A stretch of DNA of 7,108 nucleotides. Origin: Methanobacterium sp. PtaU1.Bin242 (GTDB lineage Archaea; Methanobacteriota; Methanobacteria; Methanobacteriales; Methanobacteriaceae). Position numbers and translations under genes: made by a program. The notes below the pieces were generated by a model, which was not told the origin of the DNA, searched no databases, and was given only the letters and a program-made list of their open reading frames with translations. The stretch is taken from assembly GCA_002067565.1 (NCBI GenBank), contig MVQZ01000103.1:1-7108 (forward strand), given 5' to 3'. Of this stretch, positions 1-5,736 are shown in pieces; position 1 is the stretch's first letter; the number at the start of each line of letters is the position of its first letter.

Positions 1-390
1 GATGGTTGGATGGTAACTCCCCGGGGATATGTGGTTCATTATCCCTTACATTCCCTGGCAATTGAGTTTTATGATAAATATCTGGCAGGCGAAGGAGTGG
101 AAGGCCCTAATTTAGCTTGTGAGTACTATCCCTGTCATTCTCATCCGCAAAATTGTACTTTCTGTTACTGTCCATTCTATCCTTGTGGAGATCCCTCTAC
201 CGGAGGGCATTGGATAAAGGAGAAGGGCGTATGGAGCTGCGAAGGCTGTATGTGGATACATGAAGATGAAACTGTGCGCTGCATACAGGCCAAACTACCT
301 TCCATACTACAAAGTACAGATGATCTTAAGAAAAAAAAGAAAGAACTATTAAAATTAAGAAGGGAATGTATAAAAGAGACCAGATCATGA
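1..390 (+). CDS. Cysteine-rich small-domain protein, 5' end outside window
   Basis: The frame is open from the first base, and the ATG at 10 has no ribosome binding site in front of it, so the true start probably lies to the left. Counting from that Met, the core spans residues 37-91, with cysteines at 37, 42, 49, 52, 54, 59, 77, 80 and 91 and the motifs CEYYPCH, NCTFCYCPFYPCGD and SCEGCMWIH. This pattern fits the cysteine-rich small domain family (Pfam PF04071 type), thought to bind metal. From established knowledge, a related domain is found at the C-terminus of some methanogen CobD (threonine-phosphate decarboxylase) proteins of cobamide synthesis, where it carries a metallocentre. The 36 residues before the core do not show PLP-enzyme motifs I recognise. 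The tail (about 105-126) is a lysine-rich, probably helical segment. It may be a stand-alone protein or the C-terminal end of a larger one; no function beyond likely metal binding can be assigned. Confidence 0.8.
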   Translation, partial: DGWMVTPRGYVVHYPLHSLAIEFYDKYLAGEGVEGPNLACEYYPCHSHPQNCTFCYCPFYPCGDPSTGGHWIKEKGVWSCEGCMWIHEDETVRCIQAKLPSILQSTDDLKKKKKELLKLRRECIKETRS

Positions 391-511
391 AGGAGAATTT
401 ATAGTAAAATGGGGCTAAGTTTTATTCTAAAAATTTAATTTATCTAAAGCTCTATCATTTCTTTCTTAATACTTATCCTATTTTTACTTATATGAAAATT
501 TTAAAATTTTT
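391..511. other. Convergent A/T-rich intergenic gap
   Basis: This gap lies between the ends of two converging genes. It has T-rich stretches on the plus strand (451-470 and T5 at 481-485) that could end the upstream gene. It also holds a 16-base perfect A/T palindrome at 495-510 (two AAAATTTT units) just past the stop of the HEAT gene. A nine-codon ORF starting at 409 is too short to support. No RNA gene or repeat is evident. Confidence 0.6.
451..485 (+). terminator. T-rich terminator candidate for the cysteine-rich gene
   Basis: After the stop at 388-390 the plus strand becomes pyrimidine/T-rich (TCATTTCTTTCTTAA and then T5 at 481-485). Archaeal termination typically uses such T-runs without a GC-rich stem. 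A further T7 at 507-513, overlapping the stop of the opposing gene, could act as a backup. Confidence 0.45.
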
Positions 512-811
512 TTAGGGGTTTTTATCTATTATTTTACTGATAGCTAGGGTAACCTCTCTTCTGAATTCTGGATTTTCATTTCGCAGGGACTCTAGAAGGG
601 GATCTAAAGCTTTCTTATCCCCAATTTTACCTAGTATCTGGGCTGCTTGCAATTGAATCTCCGGATTTTCATGTTCAAGGGCATTAATAAGAGGATCGAT
701 GGACTGTTCGTCCTGTTTAATTAGAATATTTTCCACATTTTTACGTACATCATAATCTACGTCGTTTAACTTGTTAATAAGTTTGATTATCTGCTTTTTA
801 GACATTTCCAT
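512..811 (-). CDS. Small HEAT-repeat protein (99 aa)
   Basis: The protein consists almost entirely of three HEAT-like (PBS-lyase type) helical repeats, at about residues 17-46, 47-77 and 78-97. Their signatures are DVDYDVRKNV, HENPEIQLQAAQILGKIGDKKALDPLL and NENPEFRREV. The acidic/Pro turn, the Arg or Gln in helix A and the 'IG D..A..PL' linker are typical. Such solenoids bind other proteins, and no catalytic residues are visible. The ATG at 811 is chosen because AGGAGA (821-826 on the plus strand, complement) lies 9 nt upstream; the next in-frame ATG (805) would be 15 nt away. There is no signal peptide or membrane helix, so it is likely cytoplasmic. It lies 74 nt downstream of the TPR gene on the same strand, so co-transcription is possible, but a T7 run between them argues for partial separation. 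The partner is unknown. Confidence 0.85.
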   Translation of the reverse strand: MEMSKKQIIKLINKLNDVDYDVRKNVENILIKQDEQSIDPLINALEHENPEIQLQAAQILGKIGDKKALDPLLESLRNENPEFRREVTLAISKIIDKNP

Positions 812-828
812 ACATAATTCTCTCCTTT

Positions 829-848
829 ATCATATCAATCATATGATT
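829..848. repeat. 7-bp direct repeat overlapping a 12-bp palindrome upstream of the HEAT gene
   Basis: ATCATAT occurs at 829-835 and again at 838-844, a 9-bp period. The second copy is part of the perfect palindrome AATCATATGATT (837-848). The element ends 3 bp upstream, in the HEAT gene's direction, of its AGGAGA ribosome binding site. It could be an operator or a translation-control element, but the background is A/T-rich and chance is a real alternative. Confidence 0.4.
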
Positions 849-865
849 AAGCACTAATAATTTAC

Positions 866-872
866 AAAAAAA
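866..872 (-). terminator. T7 run after the TPR gene
   Basis: On the minus strand a T7 tract follows the TPR stop codon by 13 nt, preceded by the C-rich CTACCCTG. It could terminate or attenuate transcription before the HEAT gene. No stable hairpin accompanies it. Confidence 0.4.
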
Positions 873-885
873 CAGGGTAGAAGTG

Positions 886-1377
886 TCAACCTTTTTTATC
901 CATACTAGCTTTTACTAAATTCCGGAGTTTAATTGCTTCATTAAATTTTACATCCATTTCAATAGCTTTTTGAACGGATTCAAGAGCGTTTTCGTATTTT
1001 TTAAGGCCATAATAGCTTTTAGCTTGCATATAAAGCGCGAACTTGTAGAAATCATCTTTTTTAGGATAACGGGCCAGGAAGAAGTCAAATACCTTCACTG
1101 CTTCTGTGAATTCCTCCATAAGCATCAGTACATATCCTTTATTGTACCAGGCCAGGTTATCACCAGCATCTAATTGTATAACCTGTTCGAATGAATTTAA
1201 TGCTTGTGGATATTCTCCTGTTTCTAGATAGGCAATACCTTTGGAATTCCATGCGGGTATGAACTTTTTATCAATATTCAGCACCATATCCAACAGCTCC
1301 AAAGACTTCTCATACTCTCCCTTATTAAAGAAGGCCATAGACTGTTTATAAAACATTTTCACGTCTTTATTGGACAT
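886..1377 (-). CDS. Tetratricopeptide (TPR) repeat protein, 163 aa
   Basis: There are four TPR-like helix pairs, at about residues 7-37, 41-74, 75-107 and 112-145. The clearest is PAWNSKGIAYLETGEYPQAL followed by NSFEQVIQLDAGD, with the family's W/G/Y/A/P positions. The third (AWYNKGYVLMLMEEFTEAVKVF) and fourth (YMQAKSYYGLKKYENALESVQKAIEMD) are also good matches. TPR arrays bind partner proteins and have no catalytic role of their own. The frame extends upstream to a GTG at 1386, but that GTG lies inside AAGGTGA, a match to the archaeal 16S anti-Shine-Dalgarno sequence. GGTGA is 5 nt from the ATG at 1377, so I place the start there. No signal peptide or membrane segment is present. It has its own promoter-like TATA box and lies downstream of a terminator-like T8, so it is probably transcribed separately from the lysine genes. 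The partner is unknown; the neighbouring HEAT protein is a candidate. Confidence 0.85.
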   Translation of the reverse strand: MSNKDVKMFYKQSMAFFNKGEYEKSLELLDMVLNIDKKFIPAWNSKGIAYLETGEYPQALNSFEQVIQLDAGDNLAWYNKGYVLMLMEEFTEAVKVFDFFLARYPKKDDFYKFALYMQAKSYYGLKKYENALESVQKAIEMDVKFNEAIKLRNLVKASMDKKG

Positions 1378-1383
1378 TTTTTT

Positions 1384-1389
1384 CACCTT
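1384..1389 (-). promoter_or_regulatory. Ribosome binding site that decides the TPR gene start
   Basis: On the minus strand the sequence reads TAAGGTGAAAAAAATG. GGTGA matches the 3' end of archaeal 16S rRNA and is 5 nt from the ATG. The upstream in-frame GTG is part of this site and is therefore unlikely to be the initiator. Confidence 0.7.
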
Positions 1390-1426
1390 AAATTTTTCTA
1401 CCTAATTATTGTTAATCATAAACTTG

Positions 1427-1441
1427 TATAAAAATTAATAT
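1427..1441 (-). promoter_or_regulatory. Candidate archaeal TATA box of the TPR gene
   Basis: The minus strand reads TATTAATTTTTATACAAG, with ATTTTTATA as the TATA-like core. A start site about 25 nt downstream would fall near 1405 and give a leader of about 28 nt that includes the AAGGTGA site. Called by eye in an A/T-rich background. Confidence 0.45.
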
Positions 1442-1566
1442 TCAATATCATCAAGCCCCCCAAAATTTATTTTATTCTAAATTTTTCATTTCAACATCGG
1501 CACTGTTTAAACAAGGCCATTCCAGGGTTAATAATAGATATTAATTCGAATCTAGGTTGAATATTT

Positions 1567-1574
1567 AAAAAAAA
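1567..1574 (-). terminator. T8 terminator after the aminotransferase gene
   Basis: The minus strand has eight consecutive T residues about 47 nt past the aminotransferase stop, in a context CCTTTTTTTTAAATATT. This is a typical archaeal T-tract terminator and would close the lysA-dapF-aminotransferase block before the TPR gene. Confidence 0.55.
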
Positions 1575-1620
1575 GGTAAATTAACTGATTTTCTGGGGCA
1601 GAAAGACATTTATCTAAAGA

Positions 1621-3024
1621 TTATTTTTGGATAGTTTCCTCAAAAATATCCAGAGCCGTATCCAATTGATATATAGGTATGGTAAATGGTGGTATTATTC
1701 TTAAAAGGGATAAATAACGTCCCTGTCCGCCGGACATGGTGATAACTCCTTTTTTAAATAGTTCCAACTGTATCTGGGATTTATAATCAGGTAATGGTTT
1801 ATCTTTGGATTCTCTAAAATCAACGGCTTTTAACAGTCCCCAGCCCCTGGTTTGCCATACATTATCATAACTGTCCCAGTCGTTAAACCGCTTCTCAATG
1901 TGGTTTCCTAACATAATAACTTGGTCCAGTAACTTATATTGCTCCATGTACTCCAGAGCAGCCATATTACCAGCTAGTGATATGGGAGCACCACCATATG
2001 TGGATCCATGGTATGCTGGTAGGTTTTCCATAATCTCATCGGAAATGATGGCAGCACTTAAGGGAGCCACACCACCACCGAATGATTTGGCTGTGGTAAA
2101 AATGTCTGGTTCTACAGTATAATGTTCATGAGTCCACATCTTCCCGCTGCGACCCATACCACTCTGTACTTCATCGAATATCAGCATGATCTGATGTTCA
2201 TCACAGATCTCACGCAGTGATTTAAGAAATTCTTGTGGAGCGGGGTGCATTAACCCTCCGGTTATGTAAGGCTCCAGTATGAATGCAGCAACTTCATGGG
2301 GATATACCTGGTAAGATAAAACCCGATCCTTCAGGAAATAATCAATACAATGACCAGCACAATCCTCTGGTTCCTTACAGAATATACAGTTGGGACAGTT
2401 GGGTCCCTCTGCAAAATAAATATTGGAGGAGCGCAGGGGACGGAAAGTTTCAGCATCTCGGGCTTTCTGGGCCATGCATGATAAGGATCCCATGGTCCTT
2501 CCGTAAAAGGCACCCATGAAAGATACCACACAGCTTCTGCCAGTGTAACTTATCGCTGTTTTAATAGCGGCTTCATTGGCCTCAGTCCCGTCACATGCAT
2601 AATGCACCCGGTAGTTTTCACCATGGGGGACTGTTTCCAGTATTTTCTGGCTGGTGTCCACCATTAGTGGGGTGTTGTAGTCGTTAGATGGGAATATCCC
2701 TCTAATTCCATATTCTTCCATTATTTCCAGGGTACGCATCCAGATCTCAGGATTGTTATATCCGAAGTTCATGGTGGATATACCACCATTCAGGTCGATG
2801 TAAACATTACCATCCACGTCCTCTATCAGGCTGTTAGCTACCCTGCGCACAGTCAGGGGTAGATCCCATCCATCACCAGCTTCACATTTTTTCCCAGCCC
2901 AGCAGCTGGTGATATAATGCTTAGCTTTGTCTATCATCTCCTGGGACCGCGGTCCTGGAGGTTCATTTTTAAAATAGGGCACACCCCTTTTTTGCAGGTC
3001 TTCTGACCAGTCTTTAATCTGCAT
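1621..3024 (-). CDS. Class III PLP-dependent aminotransferase with a five-cysteine insert (467 aa)
   Basis: This is a fold-type I PLP enzyme of the acetylornithine/GABA aminotransferase class. Visible landmarks are the N-terminal PPGPRSQE motif, YIDLNGGIST (76-85), the phosphate-binding DGTEANEAA (145-153), GAFYGRT with the ring-stacking Tyr174, FDEVQSGMGRSG with PLP-nitrogen Asp284, the Schiff-base Lys313 in TTAKSFGGG, and HGSTYGG (339-345). Residues 210-226 contain Cys210, 213, 216, 222 and 226, which is not part of the catalytic core. The ATG at 3024 has GAGGG 9 nt upstream; the frame continues 19 residues further without a better site. At 467 residues it is longer than a typical ArgD (about 390-400). 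The N-terminal GP motif resembles broad archaeal class III enzymes, some of which are amino-acid racemases. It lies 76 nt downstream of dapF on the same strand. The substrate is not determined; an acetylornithine, ornithine/lysine or racemase role is possible. Confidence 0.88.
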   Translation of the reverse strand: MQIKDWSEDLQKRGVPYFKNEPPGPRSQEMIDKAKHYITSCWAGKKCEAGDGWDLPLTVRRVANSLIEDVDGNVYIDLNGGISTMNFGYNNPEIWMRTLEIMEEYGIRGIFPSNDYNTPLMVDTSQKILETVPHGENYRVHYACDGTEANEAAIKTAISYTGRSCVVSFMGAFYGRTMGSLSCMAQKARDAETFRPLRSSNIYFAEGPNCPNCIFCKEPEDCAGHCIDYFLKDRVLSYQVYPHEVAAFILEPYITGGLMHPAPQEFLKSLREICDEHQIMLIFDEVQSGMGRSGKMWTHEHYTVEPDIFTTAKSFGGGVAPLSAAIISDEIMENLPAYHGSTYGGAPISLAGNMAALEYMEQYKLLDQVIMLGNHIEKRFNDWDSYDNVWQTRGWGLLKAVDFRESKDKPLPDYKSQIQLELFKKGVITMSGGQGRYLSLLRIIPPFTIPIYQLDTALDIFEETIQK

Positions 3025-3100
3025 TATTATATTCCCTCTAAAACTTTTAACAATTTTTTTAATACACTCTGAAAATACCAAAGAATTATTAAAAACGAAT

Positions 3101-3988
3101 TCAGATATGGAGCTCCATAGATCCTTTAAACACCATTGTAGCGTCTCCTTCCATAAAGGCTCCTATAATATCATTTTCTCTGTAAACATTGATATGTAAT
3201 TCTCCCCCCGGCAGATGTACTAAAACATCATTCTCCAGAAATCCCAGTCGGTAACCAGCTATTACAGATGAAGTAGCTCCGGTACCGCAAGCCATGGTCA
3301 CTCCACTTCCCCTCTCCCAGGTGATCATTTCGATTTCGTTTTCATCCAGAATATGAACAAAGTGTGCATTTATTCTCTCTGGAAAAGCTTCATGATTCTC
3401 TATAAGTGGTCCAATTTCGTTTAGATTCACGTTTTTTAAGTTTTCAGTAAATATAACTGCATGAGGGTTGCCAACACTTAGAACAGTCATGTAAAATGGT
3501 TTATTATCGACTATCAGCACTTCATTCAGGAATTCATCTTTATCGGTTTTCATGGGGATTTCTCGGGGATTGAAGGTGGCGAGTCCCATATCAACCTTAA
3601 TAGATGTTAATTTTCCATTTTTCGCATTTAGTAGTAGCTTTTTTACCCCTCCCCGGGTTTCCACCAGCATATTATCTACAAACAGGATGTTATTTTCATA
3701 TACGTATTTGGCGAAGCAGCGGATACCGTTACCGCACATCTCAGCTTCACTACCATCGGCGTTGAAGATTCTGAATCTTATATCTGCATCATTATTATTG
3801 GATTGGGCTACAAATATTACTCCATCAGCACCCACTGAAAAACCTCTCTTGCATAGTTTTTTTGCAGTAGCAGGCTTTTTATCTTCGGGAATAATTTCTC
3901 CATTAAATTCATTGATAACCACATAATCATTTCCTAATCCATGCATTTTGGAGAAGTTCAGCTTAACATTTTTTTTATCCATTTTCAT
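3101..3988 (-). CDS. dapF: Diaminopimelate epimerase
   Basis: DapF interconverts LL- and meso-2,6-diaminopimelate by a PLP-independent two-cysteine mechanism, the penultimate step of lysine synthesis, in the cytoplasm. The two catalytic cysteines are visible: Cys85 in FNADGSEAEMCGNGIRCF and Cys234 in GSGVTMACGTGATS. Also conserved are KMHGLGNDYVVI (14-25), Asn76, GNPHAVIF (173-180) and the substrate-binding ERGSG (225-229). At 295 residues it is close to the family norm of 270-290, and both halves of the pseudo-symmetric fold are present. The ATG at 3988 overlaps the lysA stop as ATGA, and GAGG (3997-4000, complement) lies 8 nt upstream, so translation is probably coupled to lysA. A second in-frame ATG (3982) is less well placed. 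Nothing is missing or broken. Confidence 0.97.
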   Translation of the reverse strand: MKMDKKNVKLNFSKMHGLGNDYVVINEFNGEIIPEDKKPATAKKLCKRGFSVGADGVIFVAQSNNNDADIRFRIFNADGSEAEMCGNGIRCFAKYVYENNILFVDNMLVETRGGVKKLLLNAKNGKLTSIKVDMGLATFNPREIPMKTDKDEFLNEVLIVDNKPFYMTVLSVGNPHAVIFTENLKNVNLNEIGPLIENHEAFPERINAHFVHILDENEIEMITWERGSGVTMACGTGATSSVIAGYRLGFLENDVLVHLPGGELHINVYRENDIIGAFMEGDATMVFKGSMELHI

Positions 3989-5271
3989 TTTAAAAGCCTC
4001 ACTGGCAGATTCTGTTTGGATAGTAAATCAGCAAAAGTTTCCCTTTCTCGTATTAACTCCGAGCATCCGTCCTTAACCAGTACCTCCGCAGCCCGGGGAC
4101 GGGAATTATACTGGGAAGACATGGAAAAAGCATAGGCACCTGCGTTTATGATGGCCAGCAGATTTCCTTCTTCAATATCTGGCATTGGTCGGTCCCGGGC
4201 CAACAGATCTCCGGATTCACAGATATTACCAGCAATATCTATGTTCTGGGTTGGTTGTGCCTGAGGTTTGTCAGCTACCACAATGTGATGGTAGGATCCG
4301 TACATGGTGGGTCTTAACAGAGTATTAAATCCGGCGTCCACTCCTATAAATTTACGGTAACTCTGTTTAACTGTATTTACACTGGTTAAAAGGTAGGCAG
4401 CATCACCTATTATGTAACGCCCTGGTTCCAGGTACATGGTAGGGTTAACCATGTTGTACTGGGATAATTTCTCCTTGAACAGGTCCACGATTTCCTGTGA
4501 AAACTTCTCAATGTCCAGCAGAGATTCCTGAGGTTCATAGGGTATCCCCATACCCCCACCAAAATCTACAAATTCGAATTCCACTCCTACCTCTCTATAT
4601 ACACGTCCAGCTGTATCCATAAGGGTCCTTACAGCGAGTTTGAATGGTTCTGGATCCAGTATTCCAGAACCAATGTGGCTATGAATACCCACTGGTTTGA
4701 AACCAAGATCTATAGCTTTTTGATAGGCATGAACAGCTTCTTCTTCCATAACACCGAATTTACTGAGATCTCCACCAGTAATACAGTGATCATGATGTCC
4801 GGCACCAACCCGGGGGTTTACCCGGAATGATATCTTCTTACCTCTCGCTCCAGAGAGCTTAGATAGCCTTTCAAGTCCTGATAATGAGTCTATGTTTATT
4901 ATAACCTCTGATGATAAAGCGAATTCTAGTTCTTCATCGGTAACGTTGTTACCAGTATATAATATTTTATCTGGGGTGAATCCGGTCATTAAGGCGGTGT
5001 AGATCTCGCCAGGAGATACAGCATCTATATTACTTCCTTCTTCTTCCAGAATGCGCATCACCGCTAGATTAGTGTTGGCTTTACAGGCGTAATAAATTTT
5101 AAAGTCACTATACTTGCTGGAAAAAGCTTTATACAATCGCTGGTAGTTATTCCTAATTCTGTCCTCGTCTATCACATATAGTGGAGTCCCATATTCTTGG
5201 GCCAGTTCTAAAGCATCTGCTCCACCGATGCTTAAATTTCCATTTTCATTTGTTTTCAAATCAAAATTCAT
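3985..5271 (-). CDS. lysA: Diaminopimelate decarboxylase
   Basis: LysA removes CO2 from meso-diaminopimelate to give L-lysine, using PLP on a fold-type III TIM barrel plus a C-terminal beta domain; it acts as a dimer. Seen here, numbering from the ATG at 5271: Schiff-base Lys64 in YYACKANTN, HSHIGS (197-202), the PLP-phosphate loop FGGGMG (237-242), EPGR (282-285), the CESGD motif (351-355) carrying the catalytic Cys from the partner subunit, and Tyr380 in NAGAYAFSMSSQYN. At 428 residues it is full length. The frame could begin at a TTG (5274), but AGGA (5277-5280, complement) is only 2 nt from that and 5 nt from the ATG, so ATG is preferred. It is the first gene of the leftward block, behind a good TATA box, and overlaps dapF by 4 nt. 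In Methanobacteriales the lysine also feeds pseudomurein peptide synthesis (family knowledge). Confidence 0.97.
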   Translation of the reverse strand: MNFDLKTNENGNLSIGGADALELAQEYGTPLYVIDEDRIRNNYQRLYKAFSSKYSDFKIYYACKANTNLAVMRILEEEGSNIDAVSPGEIYTALMTGFTPDKILYTGNNVTDEELEFALSSEVIINIDSLSGLERLSKLSGARGKKISFRVNPRVGAGHHDHCITGGDLSKFGVMEEEAVHAYQKAIDLGFKPVGIHSHIGSGILDPEPFKLAVRTLMDTAGRVYREVGVEFEFVDFGGGMGIPYEPQESLLDIEKFSQEIVDLFKEKLSQYNMVNPTMYLEPGRYIIGDAAYLLTSVNTVKQSYRKFIGVDAGFNTLLRPTMYGSYHHIVVADKPQAQPTQNIDIAGNICESGDLLARDRPMPDIEEGNLLAIINAGAYAFSMSSQYNSRPRAAEVLVKDGCSELIRERETFADLLSKQNLPVRLLK

Positions 5272-5320
5272 CAAAATCCTTCCTTGAAGATAAATAAATG
5301 TTTAGGTTTATTGATATTAT

Positions 5321-5336
5321 AATATAAAAATCTTCA
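5321..5336 (-). promoter_or_regulatory. lysA promoter (TATA/BRE)
   Basis: The minus strand reads TGAAGATTTTTATATTATAA. TTTTTATATT is close to the methanogen TATA consensus and is preceded by a purine-rich BRE-like GAAGA. A start site about 25 nt downstream would fall near 5298-5300, leaving a leader of about 28 nt that includes the AAGGAAGGA ribosome binding site. This is the best promoter call in the window. Confidence 0.6.
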
Positions 5337-5341
5337 GAATA

Positions 5342-5366
5342 AAAGTAAATTCATCAGGTTTACTTT
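5342..5366. promoter_or_regulatory. Inverted repeat upstream of the lysA promoter, possible operator
   Basis: AAAGTAAA (5342-5349) and TTTACTTT (5359-5366) are perfect 8-bp inverted arms separated by 9 bp, giving a 17-bp centre-to-centre spacing. The element begins 5 bp beyond the BRE-like sequence of the lysA promoter, where archaeal regulators of the Lrp type often bind. The regulator is unknown, and chance occurrence in A/T-rich DNA is possible. Confidence 0.4.
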
Positions 5367-5413
5367 CAAGATCTGTTCAAAAAATTGTACAAAAGTTTTC
5401 TAGGTTGATATGG

Positions 5414-5427
5414 AAAAGATTTATAAG
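5414..5427 (+). promoter_or_regulatory. Orphan plus-strand BRE/TATA motif
   Basis: AAAAGATTTATAAG has a purine-rich BRE-like hexamer followed by TTTATAAG, a strong fit to an archaeal core promoter. A start site would fall near 5448-5450. No adequate ORF follows, so it would drive either a short RNA or a leader of nearly 290 nt for the transporter gene. Confidence 0.45.
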
Positions 5428-5447
5428 GGGTGCTATTCAACTTATTA

Positions 5448-5512
5448 AAGTCTTTAAAATACCTAAAAGGTGTTAAACGACGATAATTTTCAGGTATTTA
5501 GAGGATTTTTTT
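5448..5512 (+). ncRNA. Possible short RNA or transcript leader with hairpin and T7 run
   Basis: Downstream of the orphan TATA motif, AAATACCT (5457-5464) pairs perfectly with AGGTATTT (5492-5499). After one A-C mismatch, four more pairs (one G-U) extend the stem inward, leaving a loop of about 17 nt that includes ACGACG. Seven T residues (5506-5512) follow. Promoter, stem and T-run at these distances would give an RNA of about 65 nt. Alternatively the T-run is the spacer between GAGG (5501-5504) and a five-codon ORF at 5513-5530. No known RNA family is recognised, and the stem is A/U-rich. Confidence 0.3.
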
Positions 5513-5524
5513 ATGGATGTGACT

Positions 5525-5544
5525 GTTTGAAATTAGTTTGAAAT
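5525..5544. repeat. Pair of 9-bp direct repeats, 11-bp period
   Basis: GTTTGAAAT occurs at 5525-5533 and 5536-5544. The 11-bp period puts both copies on the same face of the helix, as seen for some tandem operator half-sites. It lies about 190 bp upstream of the transporter start. It is short, so it could be chance. Confidence 0.35.
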
Positions 5545-5700
5545 GGATATAATACAAATTTTAGGTTCTAAATATTCCCTAAATAAGCCAGTAAAGATTA
5601 ACCGGAACTTAAAATACTATAATTTTTGGTTCTTAAAGAAGAATCATATTCATATTTTATTTTGGATTTTAATCTATTTTTAGGTTTTAATTTTCAAATG

Positions 5701-5707
5701 TATAAAT
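5701..5707 (+). promoter_or_regulatory. Weak TATA candidate for the transporter gene
   Basis: TATAAAT at 5701-5707 is the nearest TATA-like match to the transporter start. Its expected start site (about 5728-5730) would fall inside the GAGGTG ribosome binding site. That leaves a very short leader, or means the real promoter lies further upstream, for example the TATTTTAT at 5653-5660. Confidence 0.3.
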
Positions 5708-5725
5708 CCTACGTCGTTATATTTT

Positions 5726-5731
5726 GAGGTG
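5726..5731 (+). promoter_or_regulatory. Strong ribosome binding site fixing a TTG start
   Basis: GAGGTG at 5726-5731 matches the archaeal anti-Shine-Dalgarno sequence and lies 5 nt before TTG at 5737. The frame is closed upstream by TGA at 5725-5727, and the first in-frame ATG is 19 codons downstream, inside the first membrane helix. The TTG is therefore the only sensible start. Confidence 0.75.
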
Positions 5732-5736
5732 TAAAT

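Larger units (their letters stand above)
5275..5736. other. Divergent intergenic spacer between lysA and the transporter gene
   Basis: About 460 bp of A/T-rich DNA with no ORF of useful length on either strand. It contains the lysA promoter (near 5321-5336), an inverted repeat upstream of it (5342-5366), an orphan plus-strand TATA motif with a downstream hairpin and T7 (5414-5512), a 9-bp direct-repeat pair (5525-5544) and a weak promoter for the transporter near 5701. It is longer than the other gaps in the window, which are 74-243 bp. Confidence 0.7.

Noticed and set aside
409..438. Nine-codon ORF after the cysteine-rich gene
   Set aside because: Too short, and the AGGAG upstream is about 14 nt away. 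It sits in a likely terminator region.
1378..1620. 243-bp gap between the TPR and aminotransferase genes, with GTTTAAAC and ATTCGAAT palindromes and a C6 run
   Set aside because: The 8-bp palindromes are common by chance in A/T-rich DNA, and no ORF, tRNA or longer repeat was found. Only the T8 terminator and the TPR promoter are retained.
2283..2531. Two ORFs (66 and 78 residues) in other frames within the aminotransferase
   Set aside because: They overlap the conserved aminotransferase frame and lack ribosome binding sites or domain signals.
3552..4135. Plus-strand ORFs of 124 and 64 residues antisense to dapF and lysA
   Set aside because: They are shadows of strongly conserved enzymes; the translations are low-complexity and have no supporting start signals.
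5331..5356. C/D-box-like motifs on the minus strand (TGATGA followed by CTGA)
   Set aside because: There is no matching C'/D' pair or terminal stem, the first base of the C box is wrong, and the motif overlaps the lysA promoter region. Chance is more likely.
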